The notes under the pieces were generated by a model that was not told where the DNA came from, made no database searches, and saw only the letters and a list, made by a program, of their open reading frames with translations. From Oxynema aestuarii AP17 (GTDB lineage Bacteria; Cyanobacteriota; Cyanobacteriia; Cyanobacteriales; Laspinemataceae): a DNA stretch of 64,000 nucleotides. The stretch is taken from contig NZ_CP051167.1 in NCBI RefSeq assembly GCF_012295525.1, positions 2,046,001 to 2,110,000 on the forward strand, read 5' to 3'. Position numbers and translations under genes: made by a program. Within the stretch, counting starts at the first letter, position 1. Every line of letters starts with the position of its first letter. Shown piece after piece: positions 55,159-63,557 of this stretch.

Positions 55159-57243
55159 TCATTTCTCATGGTTTTTGAAAAAATCAGTAACCTTAGATAC
55201 TATTCCTGGAATTCCCCTTCGGTCACGAGCTTCAATACTCAGTTGAATGAGTTCAATAGCAACCGAAGAAAGCTCCTCTGGATAGCGCTTAAGAAAGGCT
55301 TCAAATTCAGCTAAGCGAATACCTCGAAGTAAATCTTCGGGATTTCGCGGTTTTCCCCAGTCTTCCCACTCTTGGGCTGTCCATTGGATTTCGTCTCTTT
55401 GACGCTTGATTTCGGGGTTTTCGCCTAGCCACTGCTTTAAGGTCTCCCAGTTGCGAATCAGCGCTTCGTGGGCGACATCCACTACCTTGATTTTATCCCC
55501 GTTGTTCCCTCTGGCTTGCAGTTCGCCGGTGACGATTAAGCGGGCGTCTTCTAATTTCGCCAGTACGGTTTCTACTGTTTCTGGGGAGGGGGGTAAGTCG
55601 GTTAACCGGGTTTTGCGGACTTGTCTGCAGGTGGGTTTGTCCTCTTCTACCAGTTGGGTGAGTTCGAGGAAGATGCTCTTGGCGACGGTCTTTTCTTCTG
55701 GGTCGAGGGAGTTATAAATCTTATCCGCTTGCGTTTGTAGGGCTCCGAGTACGCCGCCCATGTCTTGGTAGGTTTTCACCTTCAAACCGCGATCTCTCCA
55801 ATCCCACAGTTCGTACAGGAGGTATTGCAATAAGGGCAAGCTTCCCGGGGACTGCTGCACGTCTTTCACTATCTCGTTTTGCAGGTCTTCCGGGATGGTC
55901 CATCCTTCTTTCTCGGCGGGTTTAGCAATGGCTTCGCGTAACTCCGCCTCCTGCATTTGGCCAACAATTTTATTATTCGTTTCGATGAGTTGCGCCAGTT
56001 GGGGATATTCGGCACATTCCCCGACAAAATCCGCCCGCATGGTGATTACGACCCGTAGGGAGGGGGAGTATCCCCCCCGGCCCCCCTTGGAAAGGGGGGG
56101 GTCGGAGTCGATGTGGGGGGTGTGTCGGGTTTGAATTGCCCCTGGTGTAGGGGCGATTCGCGAATCGCCCCTACAATGGTTTAATGCCCCCAATAAACAA
56201 TCCAAAAATTGTTGGCGTTTGGCGTGACTTTGACATTGAGTAAAAATTTGCTCGAATTGATCTATGACCAACACCACCGCCGGGGCTTCGGTTTCGGCAA
56301 TCAGCCGTTGTAAGCCTTCGGCCCCTTGGGCGAGTTCGGCGTTAACCCGGTCGAAGGAATGGCGTTCGTCCACCAAGACGCGGGCTAAACTCTCTAGGGG
56401 GTCGTCTCCGGGTTTGAAGGGGTCGTAAATTTTCCAGGATTGGGTGTCGGGGAAGCGATCTCCTTTCTCCAATTCGGGAATTAATCCGGCCCTGACCACC
56501 GAGGATTTCCCACTGCCAGAAATCCCCAATACTGCCAAAAATGAATCGTCATGGATGCGATTGACTAAGGTTTTCGTCAGGTCTTGGCGACCGAAGAAAT
56601 AGGGGGCGTCTTCTTTTTGAAAGGCGGCCAATCCTTTATAGGGATTTTTCCCCGTCACCACCGCTTTCTCGCGTTCCCGTAACGGTTCTTTGTCCGGGTC
56701 GATTAAGATAATCTCGCCGTCGCGGTTGATAGCTTTTGGGGTTTGCCCGCAAGGTTCTAACGCTTGGATGAGATAATGAGAGAGGGTGACGGTACTCACG
56801 ACGCCCTCCTGCTGCAACCCTTGCAATAATGCCTCGGCGAATACGCTATGTTCGGCTGTGGTGGACTCATACGCCAATTCCGGCGCGCCACAAGCGGATA
56901 TCAAACAGCGCGTCACTCGTTCCGATTGTCCCGGGTCTGCTTCTTGATAATTGAAGAGTTCCCCGGAATGGCAGCAGTCGAGGATCGCGATTTGCTGTTT
57001 GACGGGACTGTGTTCTAAAACTTGCCGCAAGTATGGCAGGGATACCCCCCATTTCTCGGTGCTGTTATTCTTGGGGTTGGCGCGACTGGTGGCTAGAAAT
57101 CCTTGGGTGAAGCGACCTTTCCTCTGTCGCACGGCAACTCGCTTTTCTCTCGCTTGTGTGGCAGTCATAGCCCGTCCTCTAACCCAATTTTCTAGTATTG
57201 TGGTGGCAATTGGCAGCGATTTAGCCGATCGCATCCCAATCAA
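55159..57243 (-). CDS. Truncated metacaspase fused to STAND NTPase (nSTAND1)
   Basis: A 694-residue protein. Residues about 48-180 are the second half of a metacaspase (peptidase C14): GFLATSRANP, then ILDCCHSGEL with the catalytic Cys, then FAEALLQGLQ. The first half, including the catalytic His normally found in a YFSGHG motif, is missing. Residues 198-600 form an nSTAND1 NTPase: NPYKGLAAFQKEDAPYFFGR, Walker A GISGSGKSS (240-248), Walker B VVLVIDQFEQIF. Residues 357-395 are translated from inserted repeats. The usual WD40/TPR sensor after the NTPase is also absent. It may be a decaying or repurposed cell-death protein. An alternative start is the ATG at 57168. The frame overlaps the upstream Uma2 stop by 23 bases. 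Confidence 0.8.
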   Translation of the reverse strand: MIGMRSAKSLPIATTILENWVRGRAMTATQAREKRVAVRQRKGRFTQGFLATSRANPKNNSTEKWGVSLPYLRQVLEHSPVKQQIAILDCCHSGELFNYQEADPGQSERVTRCLISACGAPELAYESTTAEHSVFAEALLQGLQQEGVVSTVTLSHYLIQALEPCGQTPKAINRDGEIILIDPDKEPLREREKAVVTGKNPYKGLAAFQKEDAPYFFGRQDLTKTLVNRIHDDSFLAVLGISGSGKSSVVRAGLIPELEKGDRFPDTQSWKIYDPFKPGDDPLESLARVLVDERHSFDRVNAELAQGAEGLQRLIAETEAPAVVLVIDQFEQIFTQCQSHAKRQQFLDCLLGALNHCRGDSRIAPTPGAIQTRHTPHIDSDPPLSKGGRGGYSPSLRVVITMRADFVGECAEYPQLAQLIETNNKIVGQMQEAELREAIAKPAEKEGWTIPEDLQNEIVKDVQQSPGSLPLLQYLLYELWDWRDRGLKVKTYQDMGGVLGALQTQADKIYNSLDPEEKTVAKSIFLELTQLVEEDKPTCRQVRKTRLTDLPPSPETVETVLAKLEDARLIVTGELQARGNNGDKIKVVDVAHEALIRNWETLKQWLGENPEIKRQRDEIQWTAQEWEDWGKPRNPEDLLRGIRLAEFEAFLKRYPEELSSVAIELIQLSIEARDRRGIPGIVSKVTDFFKNHEK
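56058..56180. repeat. Two palindromic repeats inserted in frame in the STAND gene
   Basis: A C/G-run repeat (56072-56102, encoding PPLSKGGRGG on the minus strand) and a GTAGGGGCGATTCGCGAAT palindrome (about 56145-56175) interrupt the conserved NTPase segment between LLGALNH and LRVVITMRADF. They add about 39 codons without a stop. Confidence 0.8.
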
Positions 57244-58003
57244 TTCCCAAACTCGCTAATTGTTCGGGAGAGAGCGATCGCACTTTCTCCTCTAACTGTT
57301 GGCGCTTTTGGCGTTCCTTTTGTGCTTCTTCCTGACCGATAAGTAATAGATTGCCCTCCAAATCCCACCAGCGCAACCATTGTTGGGTTTGATTTTGATA
57401 GGTTCCTTCCCAAATTCCCAACTCTACTTGCATCGGGGGAATTGGATAATGTCCGCGATCGTTGGGGGTCATCGGCTGATAGAATCCATCGACGTGATGA
57501 TAGACTTCTAAACTGTTATCTTGAATTGAAAAAATTCCATAATAAGGTGCGCGAATAATCTGCTCGTAAACCCAAAATTTACCCGGTTTGCTTACATCCC
57601 CTCGATCGCTCCGATATAATGGCGTTCGATCGCGTTCCTCACTACCATCTCCCGAGGCAAATTCCAACACGATAGTCGGCGCAATATGTTCTCGCCAAAT
57701 CACATAAGAACGGCGATATTGCCCCTGCAATTTCGGTGGTACATTTGCCACGTAAAACCAATCGGGAGCCTCTGCACCTTTTTCCGGCGGGTCGGTTTCG
57801 CGCCAATAAATCCCACAATCTTGACCGATACAATAATAGCCGTCTGGATGTAGCCGTTGCAGGGTAGAGGTCAGGGAGTCAGTAAGTAGGAGACTTTGCG
57901 GATGTTCTTGAAAATTTTTCACAAACGTACCGTCAGATTCGGGTAATTGGGTATGGTCTGGGAAAAATGGCGGTAAATCGCTTTTCTTTACTGTCTCAGT
58001 CAT
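57221..58003 (-). CDS. Uma2 family protein
   Basis: A 260-residue Uma2 (DUF820) protein distinct from the tandem set at 7-9 kb. The core is EAPDWFYVANVPP, then APTIVLEFASGDGSEERDRT and KFWVYEQIIRAPYYGIFSI, and a short charged coiled coil ends SLSPEQLASLGIDWDAIG. The fold is nuclease-like and the function is unknown. I chose the ATG at 58003 (MTETVKKSD); an in-frame ATG at 58015 would add four residues. Its stop overlaps the start region of the metacaspase/STAND gene, so the two are probably cotranscribed. Confidence 0.82.
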   Translation of the reverse strand: MTETVKKSDLPPFFPDHTQLPESDGTFVKNFQEHPQSLLLTDSLTSTLQRLHPDGYYCIGQDCGIYWRETDPPEKGAEAPDWFYVANVPPKLQGQYRRSYVIWREHIAPTIVLEFASGDGSEERDRTPLYRSDRGDVSKPGKFWVYEQIIRAPYYGIFSIQDNSLEVYHHVDGFYQPMTPNDRGHYPIPPMQVELGIWEGTYQNQTQQWLRWWDLEGNLLLIGQEEAQKERQKRQQLEEKVRSLSPEQLASLGIDWDAIG

Positions 58004-58144
58004 GATTTTTTTCAAAAAATTAAGATTTCTATTCCTGTTTGCTTACTTTTTTATTCTAGTCTACCAACTTTACAGTACCTCGTTCTTTTTTGTCCCTATT
58101 TCCTAGATCGCATCAATTCCAGAGGTAGAATTTACCCCGGATGT

Positions 58145-59299
58145 TTAGGGTTTGGGCGATCGCCCCTGCAAAACTGCGATCGCCCGATTCAACCCATGCA
58201 AACTCAACCCAAACATCGGCACAAACCGCGCAATTTCCCCTGCGGTATTCTGCTGCCAATCTTCACTTGGCATTGGATTTAACCAAGCAAAATATCGCAC
58301 AGATCGCTGCAACTGTTCGATAAACTCTTGGGTTGCTTTCACCCGTTGTTCATCGTAATTTCCCCGTGCAGCCCCCGCATCGCTGATAATTAAAACTACC
58401 GCCCGTTCCCCAATGTTTTGCCAAACTTCCTCAATCAGTTGTGCCTGAAATCGTCCCGGATGTCGATACAAATAGCGATCGGGATAATCGTGAAAGTAGT
58501 AAACCCGCGTCTGTCGCAGTCGTCCCCCGCGTTGCGCCGTTTCCACCAATTGCCGGGATAACCCGTGAAACGGCACCATCGACCCTTCCACATCCACCAA
58601 CATCACTAAATCCGTGCGATTCACCCGACGGGGAACCAGTACGGGTTCCAGCAAAATCCCCTCCCGCCCGATTTTCTCTACCGTCGCCTCCACATCCAAC
58701 TCGGTGGGCGCTCCTTCCCGCAGGGGACGCCGCAGATAGCGCCAACACTGCTTCATTTCCCGGCGCGTCACCGGGAAATATTCCCTCTGCAAGGCATAAC
58801 GCGGGCGTGGAAGTTCTATCTGTGGCGCAGAATCGCGAATTGCCTGCACGGTTTGCACGGGTTCCTCGACCACTGTAAAGGTATTCTGGGGTTCCGGCGT
58901 CGGCGTTATCTCAGGTGTAGCTTCAGGTTTTGGCGTTGGGGGAGGTGAATCCACTGGCGGCGCTTCGGGAGTCGGAGTTTCCGGCGTCGGTTGTGTCTCG
59001 GTTTCGGCGATCGGCGTTGGAGTGGATTCGGGTTTTTTCTGCGGAGGGCGTAGCTCGATTTGTCGCCACATTTTTGCAAGTTCTCGGCGCACCGTGTTTT
59101 GTTCCGCCTCGGATGTCGCCCATACCAGACAGCACAGTTGTTCTAATTCTTGGCAATTTTCCAATCCAAACCCACCGCGCAATGCCTGCAAAATGGTTAA
59201 ATACTCGTCAATTCCTAACGGCAAGCGGTGAGTTTCGCGCAAGGTTTTAAAAATATCGAAGAGGGAGGGGACGCAGGGTGCAACAAACGAGTAGGGCAC
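58145..59299 (-). CDS. VWA-type domain protein (CoxE/SAV_2336-like)
   Basis: A 384-residue protein. The N-terminal helical domain (residues about 10-85) reads LPLGIDEYLTILQALRGGFG, with LCCLVWATSEAEQ. A long Pro/Thr/Glu-rich linker (90-145) follows. The C-terminal half (about 165-380) has a VWA-like core with TDLVMLVDVEGSMVPFHGLS, a variant MIDAS in which DxSxS becomes DVEGS, then VVLIISDAGAARGNYDEQRV. Similar proteins work with MoxR-type AAA ATPases or conflict-system effectors, but no MoxR gene is in the window. It is upstream of the Uma2 and metacaspase/STAND genes on the same strand. Confidence 0.75.
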   Translation of the reverse strand: MPYSFVAPCVPSLFDIFKTLRETHRLPLGIDEYLTILQALRGGFGLENCQELEQLCCLVWATSEAEQNTVRRELAKMWRQIELRPPQKKPESTPTPIAETETQPTPETPTPEAPPVDSPPPTPKPEATPEITPTPEPQNTFTVVEEPVQTVQAIRDSAPQIELPRPRYALQREYFPVTRREMKQCWRYLRRPLREGAPTELDVEATVEKIGREGILLEPVLVPRRVNRTDLVMLVDVEGSMVPFHGLSRQLVETAQRGGRLRQTRVYYFHDYPDRYLYRHPGRFQAQLIEEVWQNIGERAVVLIISDAGAARGNYDEQRVKATQEFIEQLQRSVRYFAWLNPMPSEDWQQNTAGEIARFVPMFGLSLHGLNRAIAVLQGRSPKP

Positions 59300-59501
59300 T
59301 GCCGGAGAGAAACTGGATCGGGGTCGAGCTTACTTTCGGGGATGACATCTGGGAAATGAAACATGGAATCATTCTATTATAAAACCATGAAATGCTTACC
59401 AGATAAAGGATTCAGCCTTTGCAACTGTCCTGCAAATTAACAAACCATATTTTTACCCCTAGCTATTGAGTGAAAAATGTGGTATGAATAGAGAAATGTA
59501 A

Positions 59502-59574
59502 GGGCATGTAGCTCAGTGGATAGAGCATCAGATTCCGGTTCTGAGGGTCGGGGGTTCAAATCCCTCCATGCTCG
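59502..59574 (+). tRNA. trnR-CCG: tRNA-Arg (anticodon CCG)
   Basis: The 73-nt sequence folds as a cloverleaf. The acceptor stem is GGGCATG / CATGCTC with one G-U-type pair, the D arm is GCTC/GAGC, the anticodon stem is TCAGA/TCTGA with loop TTCCGGT giving anticodon CCG, and the T arm is GGGGG/CCCTC with TTCAAAT. The discriminator base is G, and CCA is not encoded. It reads CGG codons. Confidence 0.93.
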
Positions 59575-59678
59575 TCGCTCCTTAATCTCAGTCAAGTTCG
59601 CAGGTGCTTTCGCTCAAACCATTGAAGCGGGTAGGTGCTCTCGGTCTCTTTTCTGCTGAATATCCCTTTTCTGTCAGT

Positions 59679-60317
59679 CTAGGAAAACCCTTGTCTTGAC
59701 TGAATTCTAGAACGCTTACGGGGTCGGCGATCGCGACGGTTTTTCCAAAAAAAGCCACTTAAAAATATAGTTGGAGTAAAAAAAGCAACCTCTTTACAGT
59801 TGTTCTGGCGGGTTTTGGGATTGGAACCGTGCAACATGATTTTCTGTTGTCCTTCGCGAGTATATTCGTGAGGTTCTAATGGTTGTCCGCATTGAGGACA
59901 AGGATGCTCGCTTCACTTCGTCGAATCCGGTTTTTGCTGGGAATAAGGGAGTTCGTATTGCAGGGTAGCAAGATTTAGAAACATCACCGTTCCGCATCCT
60001 CCCTCACGATCGCTACAACTGAGAAAATGCTCGGCTTTAAGTTTGGGCGATCGCCAAAAAACCTTAGTCATAAATCGTTTGCACTGCGGACAAACTACCT
60101 CAGTCGCTTCAGTTTTGACCGCAGAACGACGACTGGACTTTTGTTCGGAAACGCGGATCGGAACGAATTGTTTAATCTCCTGTTTTGCCTTGATTAAAGC
60201 AGGATAAAAACAATCTCGATTCCATCCGGTTAAATAAGGTTCCGAGTTTAATTTTCCATCGGCGATCGCGTCACTCTCACCAGCCTCGATCTCACGATAT
60301 CTATAAAGCGACTTCAC
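59679..60317 (-). pseudogene. Zinc-ribbon protein gene broken by a TGA stop
   Basis: The first part (59913-60317, 134 codons, start GTG) encodes SLYRYREIEAGESDAIADGK and a zinc ribbon (VVCPQCKRFM ... CSDREGGCGTVMF). It stops at a TGA at 59913-59915. In the same frame the sequence continues immediately as SEHPCPQCGQPLEPHEYT with a second zinc-ribbon-like CxxC and further protein-like residues. A single nonsense mutation in a longer two-ribbon protein is the simplest reading. The frame also extends upstream of the GTG without an ATG. The family is not recognised. Bases 59575-59678 hold nothing I can name. Confidence 0.6.
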
Positions 60318-60381
60318 CGTGACCTGGACGAATTCGAGTCAGTCCGAAGGGGCTACAGGGCCGATCGCCGTCCCTCCCATC

Positions 60382-60418
60382 AAAAAAGGCACGATCGCCG
60401 CGATCGCGCCTTTTTTTT
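60382..60418. terminator. Bidirectional terminator after leuA
   Basis: A stem of AAAAAAGGC and CGATCG pairs with CGATCG and GCCTTTTTT (one mismatch), with A and T runs on both sides. It is an intrinsic terminator on either strand and lies 23 bases past the leuA stop. Confidence 0.85.
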
Positions 60419-60440
60419 CAGTTGTAGCTTTCGCTCAAAA

Positions 60441-62054
60441 CTAGGAACCAGCTACAGAAGCGATCGCCTCTCCTTGTTCCTGACCTTGAGTTTCTAACCA
60501 CGCATAAAGGCGGTTCATAGCATTGACGTAAGCGTGAGCCGAAGCCACGATAATATCCGTATTCGCCGCGTGACCGGAGAAAATGCGATCGCCGTACTTC
60601 AAGCGGATCGTCACTTCGCCGAGGGCGTCGATCCCCGCCGTCACCGACTGCACCGAAAACTCGATCAACTGGTTGGGAACGTTGACCACCCGATTGATCG
60701 CCTTATACACCGCATCCACCGGACCCGTTCCGATCGCCGCGTCGGTGAGTTCTTCTCCACTCGGCGTCCGCAAGGTCACCGTCGCCGTGGGTCGGGAGCG
60801 ATCGCCGCAAGACACTTGTACTAACTCCAACCGGAACAATTCCGGGGGTTGCTGAATTTCGTTATTGACGATCGATTCGAGATCCCAATCCGTGATCTCC
60901 CGTTTCTTATCCGCGATCGCCTTAAACTTGAGAAATGCCTTATTGAGTTCGTTCTCGCCGAGGTCGAAACCCAACTCTTTGAGGCGACTGGCGAACGCAT
61001 GACGCCCGGACAACTTGCCCAACACGATCTGATTGTCCGTCAACCCGATCGTTTGTGCCTCCATAATTTCGTAAGTGAGCTTGTTTTTCAACACCCCATC
61101 TTGGTGAATCCCGGACTCGTGGGCGAACGCATTGGCGCCGACGATCGCCTTATTCGGCTGCACCAACATCCCGGTCAAGTTCGAGACCAAGCGCGACGTT
61201 TTATAGATCTGGCGCGTGTCGATCTGAGTCAACGGTTCTTCCGACTCCGCCGGACGACCGAGGAACGGATTAAAATACTGGCGCCGGACGTGCAACGCCA
61301 TCACCAATTCTTCGAGGGCCGCATTGCCCGCCCGTTCGCCGATGCCATTGATCGTGCATTCGAGTTGGCGCGCCCCATTTTTCACCGCTTCGAGGAAGTT
61401 GGCGACTGCCAAGCCGAGGTCGTTGTGACCGTGGACGGAGATAATGGCGCGATCGATATTGGGGACATTTTCTTTAATCCCGCGAATCAAGGCGCCGAAT
61501 TCGTGGGGAGTTGTATAACCGACTGTATCGGGAATGTTGATCGTCGTCGCCCCGGCGGCGATCGCCCGTTCGAGAACCTGATAGAGAAACTCCGGATCGG
61601 ACCGACCCGCATCTTCCGGGGAAAATTCGATATCATCCACGAGAGATTTGGCGTGGGCGACCATTTCCTCGGCGATCGCGATGACCTCCGACCGCGTTTT
61701 TTTGAGTTTGTACTCTAAATGAATGTCCGAAGTGGCGATAAAGGTATGAATGCGCTTGTTAACCGCAGGTTTGAGGGCTTCGGCTGCCGTTTCGATATCC
61801 TTGCGCGTCGCCCGGGCCAAACCGCAAATCGTCGGACCGCCTTCGACCCCCACTATTTCGGCAATTTTCTGCACTGCTTCAAAGTCCCCGGGACTGGCAT
61901 AAGGAAATCCCGCTTCGATGATATCGACATTGAGGCGGGCGAGTTGACGGGCGATCGTCAATTTTTCATCGAGGTTCAAACTCGCCCCGGGAGACTGTTC
62001 GCCGTCGCGGAGGGTGGTGTCGAAAATAATAATGCGATCTTGGGATGGACTCAT
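60441..62054 (-). CDS. leuA: 2-isopropylmalate synthase
   Basis: This 537-residue enzyme condenses acetyl-CoA with 2-oxoisovalerate, the first committed step of leucine synthesis. The catalytic TIM barrel (about 7-280) starts [19 protein letters not shown], with [20 protein letters not shown] and [19 protein letters not shown]. The linker has [13 protein letters not shown], and the C-terminal leucine-binding regulatory domain spans about 395-515. The length is that of the long bacterial LeuA form. The ATG at 62054 is preceded by CAGGAG. It is monocistronic with a strong terminator, and is feedback-inhibited by leucine in known homologues. Confidence 0.96.
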   Translation of the reverse strand: MSPSQDRIIIFDTTLRDGEQSPGASLNLDEKLTIARQLARLNVDIIEAGFPYASPGDFEAVQKIAEIVGVEGGPTICGLARATRKDIETAAEALKPAVNKRIHTFIATSDIHLEYKLKKTRSEVIAIAEEMVAHAKSLVDDIEFSPEDAGRSDPEFLYQVLERAIAAGATTINIPDTVGYTTPHEFGALIRGIKENVPNIDRAIISVHGHNDLGLAVANFLEAVKNGARQLECTINGIGERAGNAALEELVMALHVRRQYFNPFLGRPAESEEPLTQIDTRQIYKTSRLVSNLTGMLVQPNKAIVGANAFAHESGIHQDGVLKNKLTYEIMEAQTIGLTDNQIVLGKLSGRHAFASRLKELGFDLGENELNKAFLKFKAIADKKREITDWDLESIVNNEIQQPPELFRLELVQVSCGDRSRPTATVTLRTPSGEELTDAAIGTGPVDAVYKAINRVVNVPNQLIEFSVQSVTAGIDALGEVTIRLKYGDRIFSGHAANTDIIVASAHAYVNAMNRLYAWLETQGQEQGEAIASVAGS

Positions 62055-62197
62055 GTAGGTTTTACTCCTGTCTGCTACGGACTTGGGTTCGATCTTCTAT
62101 CAGTTTGAATGGCAAATGACTAATTGCTAGTTTAACGAATCGTTTAGGGGTTCGTGGCTGGGAAGCGATCGCCCCCGGTAGGGGTGAAGAATCGCGT

Positions 62198-62704
62198 TTA
62201 GTAATCGAGTTTTTCGATCCGATCGCGGATGTCGTTGAGGTCGATATAGCGATCGGTGGCGTTGCGAAGTTCTCGGGCGATCATGCCTTCGGTAGAGACG
62301 ACGGTAATATGAGTATTTTTAGAGCGTAACAGTTCGATCGCCCGCTCGAAATCTCCATCGCCGCTAAACAGAACGACGCGATCGTATTGATCGACGGTGT
62401 TAAACATATCGACGACAATTTCAATATCTAAGTTAGCTTTTTGAGAATACCGACCGGATACGTCGTCGTAATATTCTTTCAGAATTTTGGTGCGAACAGT
62501 GTAACCCAGGCTGATCAGTGCGTCTCGAAATCCCCGTTGATCTTGCGGATCTTTCAATCCGGTGTACCAAAATGCATTAATCAACATCACGCCAGGTTCT
62601 TTCGTAAAAAATTCGAGAACTCGTCGCGGATCGAAAAACCACCCATTTTTTTGTTGGGCGTAGAACATATTGTTTCCGTCTACAAAAATAGACAGACGGT
62701 TCAT
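62198..62704 (-). CDS. NYN domain protein, LabA-like
   Basis: A 168-residue NYN (PIN-like) domain protein. It starts MNRLSIFVDGNNMFYAQQ, with the acidic DGNN motif, then KANLDIEIVVDMFNTVDQYD and VVLFSGDGDFERAIELLRS with the remaining acidic residues, so a metal-dependent RNase site appears complete. It closely resembles the LabA family; LabA in Synechococcus elongatus acts in negative feedback of circadian gene expression. I chose the ATG at 62704, which matches the family N-terminus, over the one at 62716. It is monocistronic. Confidence 0.85.
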   Translation of the reverse strand: MNRLSIFVDGNNMFYAQQKNGWFFDPRRVLEFFTKEPGVMLINAFWYTGLKDPQDQRGFRDALISLGYTVRTKILKEYYDDVSGRYSQKANLDIEIVVDMFNTVDQYDRVVLFSGDGDFERAIELLRSKNTHITVVSTEGMIARELRNATDRYIDLNDIRDRIEKLDY

Positions 62705-63557
62705 GGAACACGTCATAGAAGTTAATACCTAAAATTAGTAGAATAAATTTATTTTTGGACAGTCAATAATTTTACCCAAAACTGCCCAGCTCTATGGGGT
62801 AAAACTGACATTCATCTTAGAAAAGCTGCAAAGCTCGAAAAGTAGAATCACTTTTTTAAAAGATGGACGTATTCTCTTTTTCGAGGTCGGCAAAAATCAA
62901 TCCGAGCCGCTCGAACCCCGGCAGGCTTTCCCCCGATCGCGATCGTCCCCCGAACCCACTGCAACCTGCTCGTTGTAGTTGTGTTTTCACGGAAAACATC
63001 CCCCAATTCCCCCGAACCATCGGGGCGACCGTCCAATTTAATTGTTTCTTGTTGACCGGATGGAAGAAGTTTTTAAACTCTAAAAATAAACAATTTATCG
63101 GGATAGTTTTCAATTTTAAGAAAGTCATTCTACTAAGAGTAAATGATGAAATAATGAGTAGGAATTGTCTATAGTCAATTAACCCAATTGCGGGGTAGAG
63201 GTTCGCCCGGGATAGTCCTAGCGGTCACCTTCCCCAGGAAAGGAGCATAAACTCCCTTCCCTATCAACTTTACCGCTAAATCTGGGGTTGTGGCTGGATC
63301 GATCGCTGCTCGCGAATCCCGAGCGATCGTCCGCCCGTCGTCCGGTTCGCTGACGGGTCGCTCGCCCCCTTCATCCCGTCCGGCTCCCCAGGGACGCTCT
63401 CAAGGGCAATCCGAACCCTGAGATCGCCAAGGGCGATCGAACGGCATCTTTGCGCCCCCCCAACAGCACTGAATTGACTCCCCCAGAACCCTCGTGCCTC
63501 ACTGCCGATTTGGACTGCAAACGATTGTCCGGCTCCGAGATCGGCGTCCCCCAACAC
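62705..63557. other. Intergenic, 850 bases, with structured GC-rich segment 63190-63480
   Basis: The part to 63180 is AT-rich and has no supported gene. Bases 63190-63480 are GC-rich and full of inverted repeats: CCCGTC/GACGGG around 63336-63360, GGAAAGGAG/CTCCCTTCC around 63237-63264, AGCGGT/ACCGCT around 63219-63279, and nested GATCGCT/AGCGATC at 63300-63328. The frames through it have no protein resemblance. It could be a structured 3' untranslated region of the response regulator or a small RNA gene. I could not match it to tmRNA, RNase P RNA, SRP RNA or a riboswitch. Confidence 0.35.

Noticed and set aside
59502-60317. tRNA-Arg as an integration site of a genomic island
   Set aside because: I looked for a repeated tRNA 3' end downstream and for an integrase and found neither. 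The following genes (leuA, LabA-like) are core.
62863-63174. 103-codon plus-strand frame
   Set aside because: No ribosome binding site, mixed Pro/Arg then Phe/Lys composition following local base composition, and no domain.
63190-63480. Second cobalamin riboswitch near the window end
   Set aside because: It shares only the short string CAGCGAACCGGA with the aptamer region at 6.8 kb and lacks the B12 box and the GGAAA-CCGGTG core.
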